DNA of 34,912 bases from Candidatus Bathyarchaeota archaeon (GCA_026015185.1 JAOZGX010000104.1:1-34912); one strand, 5' to 3'. Shown: positions 1 through 8,514, counted from the stretch's first letter. The notes: generated from the letters alone by a model not told the origin. Program-made: numbers and translations.

Positions 1-114
1 GGTGCTGTATCGAGATTGATTGCTGGATAAATTGTACGCTCGCTAGAAAAAACTGATCTATAATTGGATTGAAAAAATCTTAATTAGTCAATTTGAAGAT
101 AATCTGTTTTCTAT

Positions 115-1320
115 ATGCCAAACTATACAACCTCTGGTCCAATAGTAATCATCTCTGATATGCATCTAGGTAGGAGAATATTTAAGACCAAATCATGTCG
201 CCCTGAAGATTTAGTGAATTTCTTCGATTGGTTAAAAAATAATAGAAAAATCAAAGGAAAGAATGGAGCTATTACCAAAGCTAAGATTCCTAAAAAGATT
301 ATCTTACTAGGAGATGTCTTAGAACTTTGGGCACCTGCTTCTGAACGAGAAATCTTGTTACATGTTAATCCTGTTCTATTCAAGTTAATAAAAATCGTAA
401 GAGAGGATCAAGACATTATTTATGTACGAGGAAATCATGATCAGAATATCAAACGCTATGTTGGAAAATTTGAACCGAACCTTCATATCTATGATAAATA
501 TGTAACAATAAATTTTCAGCCGAAAAATTCTAAATCAAAAAAGATCGTCTTATTGCATGGCGATGCGTTTATTTGGGGACGTAGCAGAGGAATATCTTCT
601 AGGATCATGGGGTACTTTTATCGAATAGCTTCTGACCTAGACGAATCTACGAGACTAACTATTTCAGCGGCATTCATTATTTTCTCATTACTCTATTATC
701 TCATTTTCTATACAGAATTATTTCAAGGATTTCCAGTTCCAAGTTTAATTAGAGATCTATACATGGGACTATTGGGGATAGGTTGTTTCTATGCAGTCCC
801 AACTTTAATTAGAATTCTAGGTCTTCGACTTATAGAAAGATCAGCGATTAAAGGCATTCGGAAACTAAAAATCAGAAAGTTAATACTTCAACATGAGGCT
901 GAAAAGGTCTCTTCAGAGATTAGACAAAGATTCTATGATGCCGTGCAAAAGCCATCATATGCTATGATGAAGGAGATAATTAGTGGGACTTTTAAGACAT
1001 TGTGGTGGAATTTTCAAGATTGGTGGAATCGACATTGGAAAGATAAGACATGGCGGCCAGAGATAATTATTTTTGGTCATACGCATGTTCCAGAAGGGCC
1101 TGTGAGGATCAAAGATATCGAGGGGGTTGATAAGTCGAAAATAACAAAGAAATTTGAAAATACAATTTTGGTCAACTCGGGATCATGGATAAAAGAAGGA
1201 ATCGAGGACAATACGAATTTTATCTTCATTGATGATGGCGAAATTCGCTTATGCAGTTTCGATGTAAATAGAAAAATTGGAGTTGAGTTAGGTAATTTAA
1301 AAGAACCCTACTCAAAATAG
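115..1320 (+). CDS. Calcineurin-like metallophosphoesterase with two internal membrane segments
   Basis: A 401-residue member of the calcineurin-like phosphoesterase superfamily. The five metal-binding motifs are in order: D-x-H at residues 15-17, GD at 66-67, GNHD at 106-109, HGD at 148-150 and GHTH at 321-324. They imply a dinuclear metal centre that hydrolyses a phosphoester or pyrophosphate. Two hydrophobic stretches (about 181-203 and 213-238) lie between the fourth and fifth motifs, so the catalytic domain appears interrupted by a membrane hairpin, with a basic linker at 238-260. The nearest known type is the LpxH-like group (UDP-diacylglucosamine hydrolase), but archaea lack lipid A, so the substrate is unknown and may be a lipid or nucleotide-sugar pyrophosphate. 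The ATG at 115 gives a natural N-terminus just before the first beta strand. The family call is firm; the substrate is not. Confidence 0.85.
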   Translation: MPNYTTSGPIVIISDMHLGRRIFKTKSCRPEDLVNFFDWLKNNRKIKGKNGAITKAKIPKKIILLGDVLELWAPASEREILLHVNPVLFKLIKIVREDQDIIYVRGNHDQNIKRYVGKFEPNLHIYDKYVTINFQPKNSKSKKIVLLHGDAFIWGRSRGISSRIMGYFYRIASDLDESTRLTISAAFIIFSLLYYLIFYTELFQGFPVPSLIRDLYMGLLGIGCFYAVPTLIRILGLRLIERSAIKGIRKLKIRKLILQHEAEKVSSEIRQRFYDAVQKPSYAMMKEIISGTFKTLWWNFQDWWNRHWKDKTWRPEIIIFGHTHVPEGPVRIKDIEGVDKSKITKKFENTILVNSGSWIKEGIEDNTNFIFIDDGEIRLCSFDVNRKIGVELGNLKEPYSK

Positions 1321-1335
1321 TGATGCCAGAGTTTT

Positions 1336-1368
1336 AAAAATTAATAGCTTATACTAACATTAATTTTT
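1336..1368 (+). terminator. AT-rich hairpin ending in five Ts
   Basis: Two 10-base arms (AAAAATTAAT at 1336-1345 and ATTAATTTTT at 1359-1368) are perfect reverse complements around a 13-base loop. The structure sits 16 bases after the phosphoesterase stop and ends in a T run, which fits transcription termination. It is 25 bases upstream of the next start, so it could instead be an operator for that gene. Confidence 0.4.
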
Positions 1369-1392
1369 GATATTTACTTGAAGTAAAAATTT

Positions 1393-2010
1393 ATGGTGGT
1401 TATTTTGTCAGTTCAAGAGAGAAATATCTTATATTTTGATAAGCCTGGTTTTCAAAATACAAACCCTGTAATCGAAGCTGTTAAAAAAAGGCTTGAATCT
1501 GGAGATCTTAAACAAGTGATAGTCCCAGTTACCACAGGTAGAACTGCTGAACAATTCATTCGTGAATTAGGAAAAGAAGTAAGAATTGTGACAATCTCTG
1601 AAGTGGAAGTTGCACATGCTTGCAAAAGAATGGCTGAGACTGATGAAGGTATGCTTGGGAAATTGATCTCAAAGAGGCTGAAAAAGAGATCAGGTAAAAT
1701 GGATAAGTCATTTCGTGATGTTGTTGATATAACCTTTTTGCCTTTTTGCAAAGAGGCTTGGAATGTAGCAAAAGAGATTCTTTATGCCTTTAGTCAAGGA
1801 ATGAAAGTAGCGATAGAGGTGTCGCTTGCTGCTGTTGAGATAAAAAAGGTTGAACCTTATACAAGAGTTATCGCGGTAGGAGGAACTGGCGAGGGTGCAG
1901 ATACAGCTATAGTCGTTAGATTAGCACTTCAAAAAGATGCGTTTGGAAAGGATCCAGATAAAAGACTTTCAGTAGAGGAGATTTTAGCTATTCCAATAAA
2001 CAAATGGTAG
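1393..2010 (+). CDS. Stand-alone pyruvate kinase alpha/beta (C-terminal) domain protein
   Basis: A 205-residue protein resembling only the C-terminal alpha/beta domain of pyruvate kinase. An early VPVTTGRTAEQF segment (residues about 45-56) matches the part of that domain where pyruvate kinases recognise phosphate. A glycine-rich VGGTGEGADTA segment lies near residues 157-167. The TIM-barrel catalytic domain of pyruvate kinase is absent, so it cannot be that enzyme. Such single-domain proteins are recurrent in archaea and are thought to bind a small molecule; no function is established to my knowledge. The start at ATG 1393 is followed by an in-frame GTG at 1396, so the exact start is uncertain by one codon. 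The next gene begins directly after its stop codon, suggesting co-transcription. Confidence 0.65.
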   Translation: MVVILSVQERNILYFDKPGFQNTNPVIEAVKKRLESGDLKQVIVPVTTGRTAEQFIRELGKEVRIVTISEVEVAHACKRMAETDEGMLGKLISKRLKKRSGKMDKSFRDVVDITFLPFCKEAWNVAKEILYAFSQGMKVAIEVSLAAVEIKKVEPYTRVIAVGGTGEGADTAIVVRLALQKDAFGKDPDKRLSVEEILAIPINKW

Positions 2011-4290
2011 ATGTCTATTCAATTACGTTGTGGATTTATGCGGTTTTTGAGATTTTCGATAATTCTTCTGTTATTGGTGATATTTTCAAGATTCTACTTT
2101 ACTGAAGGTTCGTCAAACGAAGATTCGAGTTATTTATATGGTCAAGTCATTGAGACTAGTGGCGGTTCAATTCGCCCACTAGTTCACGCAAGAGTATCCG
2201 TTTATAATGAAGGATTTGTAACTCAAACCTGGACTTTACGAAATGGAACCTATTCTATTGCCCTTGATCCAGGAAAATATACCGTTGAAGTCCAACGGAG
2301 TAATTACATAACTAAAAGAATTCACATAGTTCTCGAACCAAATTCAACATTAAAACTTGATATTCATTTGGAATTGAGTATCTCGCCTTTTGTTGTTACT
2401 ATCTTGCTAAAAGATCTCCCAGATGGGGTTTATCCAAAGATGCATCTTGATGGCCTTTTCCATGGTCATGTTATGAATGGAACTGAACTCATGTTCAGAG
2501 GGGTTTCGTTTCATATTATAGAGATTAATGAAATAATCTCAGATAATATCAAGTATGTTCCAAAAGATCCAATCTTCCATATATATGGAGAAAAAGATGC
2601 AGTTTCATTTATATTTCTACCATCATTCAACGTTAACTCAACTACACATCCTTGGATAAACAATTGGTACGCCAATGGGGAAATAATACATCTAGAAGCC
2701 AGGAATATTATTGAGTTTGATAATTCAACGAGATTGATCTTCGATGGGTGGAATAAAGAAGGAGAGATTATAAAAGAAAATCCTGTGGATATTGAAGTAT
2801 TTTCAAGTTTCCAGATTGATGCTCAGTATAGAAAGCAATATCTTCTATCAATTAATTCAGAAAGGAGTTCTACAAAAGGTAGTGGATGGCATGATGAAGT
2901 ATCTATAGTCAACATCTCTATAGCGGAAACTGAGGTTGGTGCTTTACCTCTTAAGTATAAGTTCGTCGGTTGGAGGGGTGATCTAGTAAGTCAAAATGCT
3001 TCAACCAATATTCTGATGGATGGACCAAAGGAGGTATGGGCAGAATGGGAGATAATTCAGTTTCTTGAAGTGAGAAGACCAGATCCGATTTATAGAGCCA
3101 TAATAACTATTAGTCTACTAATTTTTGCGGCTAAAATATTAGGAAGTATTTTTTCAAGATTTGAATTACCAGAAGTTCTGGGCGAATTATTTGCTGGTGT
3201 TATTTTAGGTCCTTATGCTATAGGCAGTTTACTTTTTTTCGGCGATCCTATCATGGAATTAAATGAATATGTCTTAGGTTTTGCAGAGATCGGTGCAATA
3301 CTCCTTCTCTTTATTGCTGGGTTACAGATCAGCTTTAGTGATTTTAAAGCTGTAGGGTCGCAGTCAATTATCGTCGGTACATTTGGTGTAATAATCCCTT
3401 TCTTATCTGGATTATATATTCTACAATTATTAGATTATCCTTGGGGGGTCACTCTTCTTGTTGCTGCAACACTTACAGCAACAAGTATCGCAATCACACT
3501 GAGGACCTTAGAAAGCATGGGTGAGCTTGCTTCTATTGAAGGAAAAATAATGATAAATTCGGCTGTTATCGATGATGTATTAGGATTAGTTGTACTCGCT
3601 GTAGTGATCTCCATTGTAACACCTGGAATGTCGTTTACTCCTTACGATATATTTTGGATTCTCTTTCGCACAATCGCTTTCTGGCTGATCTTGTTGGGAA
3701 TAATGCTAAAATTAGCACCTCGGATTATTGGAGTGGCATCGAGATGGAGGGCCAGAGGTTCGATTGAAGCGATAGCCACATCGATCTGTTTTGGAAGTGC
3801 TGTAATAGCATCGATCATAGGCATATCTCCCTTGGTTGGAGCTTTTGCGGCTGGCATGGCATTGGCAAGTTCTAAGGTAATAGTCAGAGTTAGGGATTAC
3901 ATAGATAAATTGGGATTGCTTTTCTCCCCAATTTTCTTTGCGGTTATCGGAGCTCAGTTCAATATCAGATTATTGAATTTTGAGGTTTTTTGGATAATTC
4001 TAATTTTAATAGCTATCGCTATAGCTAGCAAGATTATAGGATGCGGGTTCCCAGCAGTTGCTATGCTTAGAAATATGAAAAAGGGGATGAGGGTCGGAAT
4101 TGGTATGATCTCACGAGGGGAAATAGGGTTAATAATCGCAGGTATTGGGGTAACAACTGGAATTATGAGTCAAAGTCTGTACGGTGCAGTAGTGACTATG
4201 GTAATAGTAACCACAATATTAGCGCCAATTGCATTAAAATGGACATATAACAAGAAAGAGGAAAAGAGCCCAAACATTCTTAATGAGTAG
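2011..4290 (+). CDS. Fusion of extracytoplasmic beta domains with a CPA2-type Na+/H+ antiporter
   Basis: A 759-residue membrane protein in two halves. The N-terminus has a signal/anchor helix (about 13-30), then a carboxypeptidase-regulatory-like beta sandwich (about 41-122), then a less defined region, and a repeat-like domain at about 276-348 with W-x-GD and MDGPK-x-V-x-A-x-W patterns typical of secreted beta repeats. From about residue 360 to the end it is a Kef/NapA-type cation:proton antiporter with roughly a dozen membrane helices. The paired aspartates at 521-522, in an AVIDDVLGL motif, mark electrogenic CPA2 exchangers. Several N-x-S/T sites in the outer half fit exposure outside the cell. 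Its ATG abuts the upstream stop; an internal ATG at 2038 would give a cleaner signal sequence and may be the true start. The family call is firm, while the fusion role (sensing or surface anchoring) is inference. Confidence 0.88.
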   Translation: MSIQLRCGFMRFLRFSIILLLLVIFSRFYFTEGSSNEDSSYLYGQVIETSGGSIRPLVHARVSVYNEGFVTQTWTLRNGTYSIALDPGKYTVEVQRSNYITKRIHIVLEPNSTLKLDIHLELSISPFVVTILLKDLPDGVYPKMHLDGLFHGHVMNGTELMFRGVSFHIIEINEIISDNIKYVPKDPIFHIYGEKDAVSFIFLPSFNVNSTTHPWINNWYANGEIIHLEARNIIEFDNSTRLIFDGWNKEGEIIKENPVDIEVFSSFQIDAQYRKQYLLSINSERSSTKGSGWHDEVSIVNISIAETEVGALPLKYKFVGWRGDLVSQNASTNILMDGPKEVWAEWEIIQFLEVRRPDPIYRAIITISLLIFAAKILGSIFSRFELPEVLGELFAGVILGPYAIGSLLFFGDPIMELNEYVLGFAEIGAILLLFIAGLQISFSDFKAVGSQSIIVGTFGVIIPFLSGLYILQLLDYPWGVTLLVAATLTATSIAITLRTLESMGELASIEGKIMINSAVIDDVLGLVVLAVVISIVTPGMSFTPYDIFWILFRTIAFWLILLGIMLKLAPRIIGVASRWRARGSIEAIATSICFGSAVIASIIGISPLVGAFAAGMALASSKVIVRVRDYIDKLGLLFSPIFFAVIGAQFNIRLLNFEVFWIILILIAIAIASKIIGCGFPAVAMLRNMKKGMRVGIGMISRGEIGLIIAGIGVTTGIMSQSLYGAVVTMVIVTTILAPIALKWTYNKKEEKSPNILNE

Positions 4291-4339
4291 CTTTCGCTAA
4301 GTTAAACGAATAGAAGAATTAGCCTTGGCCGCTTCAGAA

Positions 4340-4516
4340 CTATGCTTTTTCTTCTACGACTATTCTTTTTACTCCAGGATCAAAACTTACCTTCACTTTT
4401 ATTGATGAAGTAATTGAAAAAGGAAAGGCTGTATCTTCTACAAGATCCTTTGGGAGATAGACAAAATATTTTCCGTCTTTTCTTCTGAATATACTTCCAA
4501 TTCCATCAGCAACCAT
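4340..4516 (-). CDS. Small AbrB/SpoVT-like conserved archaeal protein
   Basis: A 58-residue ORF on the minus strand, starting ATG (complement of 4514-4516) and ending TAG. Its central stretch reads RRKDGKYFVYLPKDLVEDTAF, followed by V-K-V-S-F-D-P-G and a basic/acidic tail. This alternation of a short strand, a PKDL turn and a valine-rich strand looks like the swapped-hairpin AbrB/SpoVT fold of small DNA-binding or antitoxin-like proteins. An AGAGGT ribosome-binding site lies 9 bases upstream and a strong TATA box at 4555-4567, so it is almost certainly expressed as a single gene. A TTG one codon upstream is an alternative start. No toxin partner is adjacent. The fold assignment is a visual guess; the reality of the gene is better supported than its function. 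Confidence 0.65.
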   Translation of the reverse strand: MVADGIGSIFRRKDGKYFVYLPKDLVEDTAFPFSITSSIKVKVSFDPGVKRIVVEEKA

Positions 4517-4554
4517 CAAAGAAAACCTCTAATTTGATTGAGGGTAAGTTATCA

Positions 4555-4567
4555 CCATATATAAATG
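4555..4567 (-). promoter_or_regulatory. TATA box for the small AbrB-like gene
   Basis: Read on the minus strand this is CATTTATATATGG, a near-ideal archaeal TATA box. Transcription would begin about 25 bases downstream, near 4532, leaving a leader of roughly 15 bases that just includes the AGAGGT ribosome-binding site. Confidence 0.6.
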
Positions 4568-4664
4568 TTTTATCAGAATTCTAAAATAATTTAATTAGAT
4601 TTCCTCAACCGTATTTAAAAATGCGGCATAAGTTATTTATTTTTATATTCCAATCTCCTTGTTT

Positions 4665-5042
4665 TCAGAATTCCCTCAGACCATATAGAATGGGAATTAG
4701 TGCAGCAATTAAGATAATTATATTGATAATTACATTGAAGTAAGCCTCAAGATAAACAGATATTGCAGTATCAGGAATAAACCAAATTATTAAACCTACC
4801 AAAATTGCTTTTAGAAGAAAAGAATTTTTTTGGGCAAATGCATATCGTCCTACAAAAAATATAGTGATGGCCCATCCCATCATTGTTGAGCCCAATATTC
4901 CTAAAATTAATTTTGTGACTGCTGACTGTTTGATTGGTAAAGTAGTTGGATCCATAAAAAATGCCATAAAGAAGCCAAAAAATAGAATCCCGATTGAAGT
5001 AGCACTTAACCAAATCTTGAATAATTTGTTCTTGTTAATCAT
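4665..5042 (-). CDS. Small four-helix membrane protein, unknown function
   Basis: I do not recognise this 125-residue protein. It has four predicted membrane helices (about 10-31, 41-64, 73-93 and 97-121) with very short loops and few charged residues. No catalytic motif is visible. Its start ATG is preceded by AAGGT at a suitable distance. It lies just downstream of, and on the same strand as, the ZIP-like gene (65-base gap), so the two may be co-transcribed. The ordinary reading is a small integral membrane protein, possibly an accessory to the neighbouring transporter-like protein, but nothing in the sequence proves that. Confidence 0.6.
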   Translation of the reverse strand: MINKNKLFKIWLSATSIGILFFGFFMAFFMDPTTLPIKQSAVTKLILGILGSTMMGWAITIFFVGRYAFAQKNSFLLKAILVGLIIWFIPDTAISVYLEAYFNVIINIIILIAALIPILYGLREF

Positions 5043-5106
5043 AATTATTACCTTAGTATTCTAATTATTCATTCGTTCTTTATTTATAGAATTAATCTAA
5101 TCTGAG

Positions 5107-5796
5107 TCAACCCATATAGTTTAACAGTGTAATAAATAGAATCACTAATGCACCTACTACGAAATAGAGAGGTCTGCCTTCCTTTTGAGGGGGTATCATA
5201 TCTCGAATAATTATATAAATAATAAAACCAGTTGCGATCGATAAAGCTATGAATAGCCATACTTCACTTGCGGAAAGAATTAGACCTGATATAGTCCCAA
5301 TCATGAAAGGGGTATTTTTTAAAATAATATATAATCGACTTTCATTTTTTTCACTAATATGAGCTGATGAAACAGAGATAGCAAAAGTCCTAATAAAAAA
5401 TGGGGCAACTATCAGATATGCAAGTTGTTCGAAAGCTTCAAAATAAACAGCAATGAAAAATCCTATGAAAAATCCATGAGCGGCCAATCCTGCTTTTTCA
5501 AATAGAATAATATCTTTAGCTATTTCCCGTTTACTTCTAGCGTGTTGATAAACATATTTTTCTAAAATATGAATTAGAATAAATCCGATTAGAAGAAATA
5601 CATAGACGAATTGGCCTAAAAATTGTTCGCCGAGAGTAATATGTGGTAATATTTCAAGAAAAAAAATTCCAACCATTAGGCCCGCCCCAAAACTTAGAAG
5701 CTCCCTGTGAAATTTTTCTATATGTTTTGAGAATTTTTCGCCAATAATATGAACTAAAATGATAGCTAATGTAACGAGTATTGCTTCTAACCACAC
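5107..5796 (-). CDS. Divergent ZIP-like membrane protein
   Basis: A 229-residue protein with about seven or eight membrane helices. The segment SFGAGLMVGIFFLEILPH (residues about 35-52) closely resembles helix 2 of ZIP-family divalent metal transporters, and IRDMIPP near the C-terminus resembles the ZIP IYVAL-E-LLPE region. Helix 4, where ZIP proteins carry the HNFPEG metal site, here reads AAHGFFIGFF: the histidine is kept but the acidic and proline residues are not. The HEIPEE equivalent is also not evident. It may therefore be a ZIP relative with altered or lost metal transport. The start is GTG 5796 with GAGGAA about 8 bases upstream. It is divergent from the SpoIIM-like gene. Family placement is moderate. 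Confidence 0.6.
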   Translation of the reverse strand: MWLEAILVTLAIILVHIIGEKFSKHIEKFHRELLSFGAGLMVGIFFLEILPHITLGEQFLGQFVYVFLLIGFILIHILEKYVYQHARSKREIAKDIILFEKAGLAAHGFFIGFFIAVYFEAFEQLAYLIVAPFFIRTFAISVSSAHISEKNESRLYIILKNTPFMIGTISGLILSASEVWLFIALSIATGFIIYIIIRDMIPPQKEGRPLYFVVGALVILFITLLNYMG

Positions 5797-5910
5797 AATA
5801 AATTCCTCGATATTGCAAATGATTTAATATTGATTATGAAAAATAATGACTTAAACCTGATTAATAATATTAATAAGAAATAAGTAAAGAGTTAAAAAAA
5901 GGAATCAATA

Positions 5911-6570
5911 TTGCAAAAGGTCGAGGAAATTCTAAATCAATCTTTTCAAACTGCTAAGAAAATGAAAAGGCTACTGTATCTAGTTGTACTCATCTATTTT
6001 ATATCATATATGATTGGATACTTTATGATCACTTACAATATGCCATTTGCCTTAGAAATGAGTGAATCGCTCCTTGGAGATATTCCCGAAAATCCGATTT
6101 TTAAGCCAGTATTAGAAGCTATTGAGAATAAGAATCTTCCATTCGCAATTATTTATACATTCACGATTAATCTATTGAGCGGTGCTTTCTTAACAACAAC
6201 ACTACCAGGTGCTATCCCTCTCCTTGGAGCAATTATATCTATCACAGTCTCAGCATTTAGAGGATTCATGATTGGTGCCTTATTTACCTATGCTGCTTCA
6301 CTGAATTCTGAAGTATCTGCCGAATTTGGGTGGGCACTTTTGAGTTTAGGTACTATGATACTTGAGCTTGGTGCTTATGTTTTTTCAGCAGCTGCAGGAA
6401 TCAATATCAGCTTGAGTACAATGTTTCCAGAACGTTACAAAGTCAAAAGCAGATGGATCGCATTCAAAGAAGCTTGGAAGGACACTGCGAGAATTTATGT
6501 TATAGTAATCATTATGTTAGTGCTTGGAGCAATATGGGAAATGGGTGGAATTTTCATTTTCGCTCCTTAG
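5911..6570 (+). CDS. SpoIIM-like (DUF95) integral membrane protein
   Basis: A 219-residue protein with five hydrophobic segments (about 20-41, 75-98, 102-128, 139-170, 194-216). The arrangement, an N-terminal helix followed by NLLSGAFLTTTLPGAIPLLG and an ELGAYVFSAAAGI segment, matches the stage II sporulation protein M family, which is widespread in archaea that do not sporulate. In bacteria SpoIIM takes part in septal peptidoglycan remodelling; in archaea the role is unknown and probably concerns membrane organisation. Translation is predicted from TTG 5911, with AAGGAATCA just upstream as ribosome-binding site. The following small membrane-protein gene is 53 bases away on the same strand and may be co-expressed. 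Confidence 0.78.
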   Translation: MQKVEEILNQSFQTAKKMKRLLYLVVLIYFISYMIGYFMITYNMPFALEMSESLLGDIPENPIFKPVLEAIENKNLPFAIIYTFTINLLSGAFLTTTLPGAIPLLGAIISITVSAFRGFMIGALFTYAASLNSEVSAEFGWALLSLGTMILELGAYVFSAAAGINISLSTMFPERYKVKSRWIAFKEAWKDTARIYVIVIIMLVLGAIWEMGGIFIFAP

Positions 6571-6623
6571 GTAATTATTTAAGATATATTTGTTGATTCA
6601 GTCAATATTTAGAGATTAGGTGT

Positions 6624-7085
6624 TTGTATTTGGTATTCGAATTTGGATTGGGTGTATTTTCTTTTGTTCAAGAGTTTATAGAATTCTTACTTAGTGACAT
6701 TTCATCGATACCGTTCACAATTTCCCTTGGAGCAGCTGTTTTATTAACATTCATGTATCTGGCAAATTTTGTTTCAGATATATTATTACGAATGATTGTA
6801 ATACCGATGTGGGTATTTGTAATAATTACATTCTTCTTTCCAAGTTTAATACCAAAGGAGTATGAGTTTGTTTCGCTTATTATTTTTGCTTTAATGATAT
6901 TCATTACTATATTGACAATAGGACGATATAGAAAGAAACGAGAGAAGACGAGAAAAAATAGAGCAGCAACGGATATCTCTAATTGGTTAAATAATAAACG
7001 GTTATTGAGTTTGAGAAAGAATTTTACTGAAGAGGATATCAAGGAAAAAATAATCGAAATTCTTGAGAAGTATAAGTTAGATTGA
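6624..7085 (+). CDS. Three-helix membrane protein with charged cytoplasmic tail
   Basis: I do not recognise this 153-residue protein. Three membrane helices are visible (about 30-50, 53-74, 82-101), followed by a strongly basic stretch (residues 101-113, RYRKKREKTRKNR) and a C-terminal alpha-helical tail ending in EEDIKEKIIEILEKYKLD. The basic belt after the last helix implies a cytoplasmic C-terminus. Translation begins at TTG 6624, with AGATTAGGTG upstream. It probably forms a transcription unit with the SpoIIM-like gene. No catalytic motif is evident. Confidence 0.6.
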   Translation: MYLVFEFGLGVFSFVQEFIEFLLSDISSIPFTISLGAAVLLTFMYLANFVSDILLRMIVIPMWVFVIITFFFPSLIPKEYEFVSLIIFALMIFITILTIGRYRKKREKTRKNRAATDISNWLNNKRLLSLRKNFTEEDIKEKIIEILEKYKLD

Positions 7086-7159
7086 CAAACATTAATTACT
7101 AAATTCTATTTTGTTATTTAGGAAAGCTTAGTCAAACAACGCTGTCAAGGAAATGAAAG

Positions 7160-8428
7160 ATGAAAGCATCTCTAAAAAGAGATATCAGCATGTTCGAGGC
7201 AACTACATTCGGTATTGGTATAATTCTGGGAGCGGGAATTTATGCAATAATAGGTCCCGCAGCAGCTACAGCAGGGAATTCTCTTTGGCTATCCTTTGTA
7301 ATAGGAGCAATAATAAGCTCATTTACTGGATTAAGTTATGCTGAACTTTCTACAATGTTTCCAAAGGCCGCTGCTGAATATGTCTATACTAGACGAGCAT
7401 TCAAAAAAGAATTCTGGGCATTTTTATTAGGATGGTTAATAATTCTTACAGGCATTATAGCTGCATCGACAGTAGCTATTGGATTTGCTGGTTATCTTAG
7501 ATCATTTGTTAATGTTCCAATATTCATAATTGCTATGATTCTAATTGCATTGCTCTCTATCCCGAATTACTTAGGAATTGAAAAATCCTCAAAATTGAAT
7601 ATACTTTTTACAATAATCGAAGTTTCAGGACTAGTCATAATTATATTATTAGGTATGAGTCGATTTCCAAATGTAGACTATTTAGAGGCTCCTTATGGAT
7701 TTCAAGGAATATTAGCTGCATCTGCGTTAATATTCTTTGCTTATATTGGTTTCGAGGACATAGTGAATATTGCTGAGGAGATGGAGAATCCTATAAAGAC
7801 CATTCCTAGAGCATTAATCCTATCTATTCTATTTACTACTTTCTTCTACGTTCTAATAGCAATCTCTGTGGTAAGTCTAGCTAGTTGGAGTGAGCTTGGA
7901 GCCTCTGATGCCCCACTGGCATTCGCAGCCTCCAAATCCTTAGGAGAAAGTGCCTTCCTGGCTATTTCTGTTATAGCGCTTTTTGCAACAGCAAATACTG
8001 TTCTAATTTTATTGATAGTAGGATCAAGAATGGTATATGGTATGGCTAGAAGTGGTTCGCTTTCAAAGATTTTCTCAAAGGTCCATAGCAAACATGGTAC
8101 ACCATGGGTTGCGGTTTTACTGGTGATGACATTATCGATGATTTTTGCTTCATTAGGTGATTTGAAATTAATTGCAGGGATAACGAATTTTACGGCTTTT
8201 GCTATCTTTGCTTCAGTTAACTTCACCTTAATTTGGCTTCGGTATAATGAACCTGAACTAGAAAGGCCATTTAAAGTTCCATTAAACATTGGAAGATTTC
8301 CATTGATCCCATTCCTTGGTCTAATATCGTGCATATTCCTAGTATCTCACTTAGATCTTTTAGCGATCTTTCTTGGTATCCTTGCACTTTCAAGTGGAGC
8401 ATTGGTGTACAAATTAATTAAGAAATGA
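7160..8428 (+). CDS. APC-family amino acid permease
   Basis: A 422-residue transporter with about twelve membrane helices. The first helix carries the family hallmark GIGIILGAGIYAIIG (residues about 18-32), the unwound substrate-binding turn of the amino acid-polyamine-organocation superfamily. The following segment LSYAELSTMFPKAAAEYVY is also characteristic, as is FFAYIGFEDIVNIAEEMENP near the middle, the helix 6 region. It likely imports amino acids by proton or sodium symport, or works as an exchanger. The substrate cannot be named from sequence alone. ATG 7160 is preceded by CAAGGAA; an ATG at 7153 is in another frame. The gene stands alone in its transcription unit. Confidence 0.88.
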   Translation: MKASLKRDISMFEATTFGIGIILGAGIYAIIGPAAATAGNSLWLSFVIGAIISSFTGLSYAELSTMFPKAAAEYVYTRRAFKKEFWAFLLGWLIILTGIIAASTVAIGFAGYLRSFVNVPIFIIAMILIALLSIPNYLGIEKSSKLNILFTIIEVSGLVIIILLGMSRFPNVDYLEAPYGFQGILAASALIFFAYIGFEDIVNIAEEMENPIKTIPRALILSILFTTFFYVLIAISVVSLASWSELGASDAPLAFAASKSLGESAFLAISVIALFATANTVLILLIVGSRMVYGMARSGSLSKIFSKVHSKHGTPWVAVLLVMTLSMIFASLGDLKLIAGITNFTAFAIFASVNFTLIWLRYNEPELERPFKVPLNIGRFPLIPFLGLISCIFLVSHLDLLAIFLGILALSSGALVYKLIKK

Positions 8429-8491
8429 AATATATGAGGGGGAATTTTCTATCAAATCAATAAATATAATAATTCCTCGTCATTTTAGACC

Positions 8492-8514
8492 ATAATGATG
8501 GCTTTAATCATTAT
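8492..8514. repeat. Perfect 8-bp inverted repeat between permease and caspase-like gene
   Basis: ATAATGAT and ATCATTAT flank a 7-base loop, followed by a T-rich stretch (CATATTTCTTTT). It lies 63 bases after the permease stop and 20 bases before the next start, so it could be a terminator or an operator of the downstream gene. The sequence does not decide between them. Confidence 0.3.

Noticed and set aside
1-30. Frame GAVSRLIAG followed by TAA, a possible C-terminal end of an upstream gene
   Set aside because: Nine codons are too few to support a gene; other frames are not informative. The stretch 31-114 shows nothing beyond AT-rich upstream sequence.
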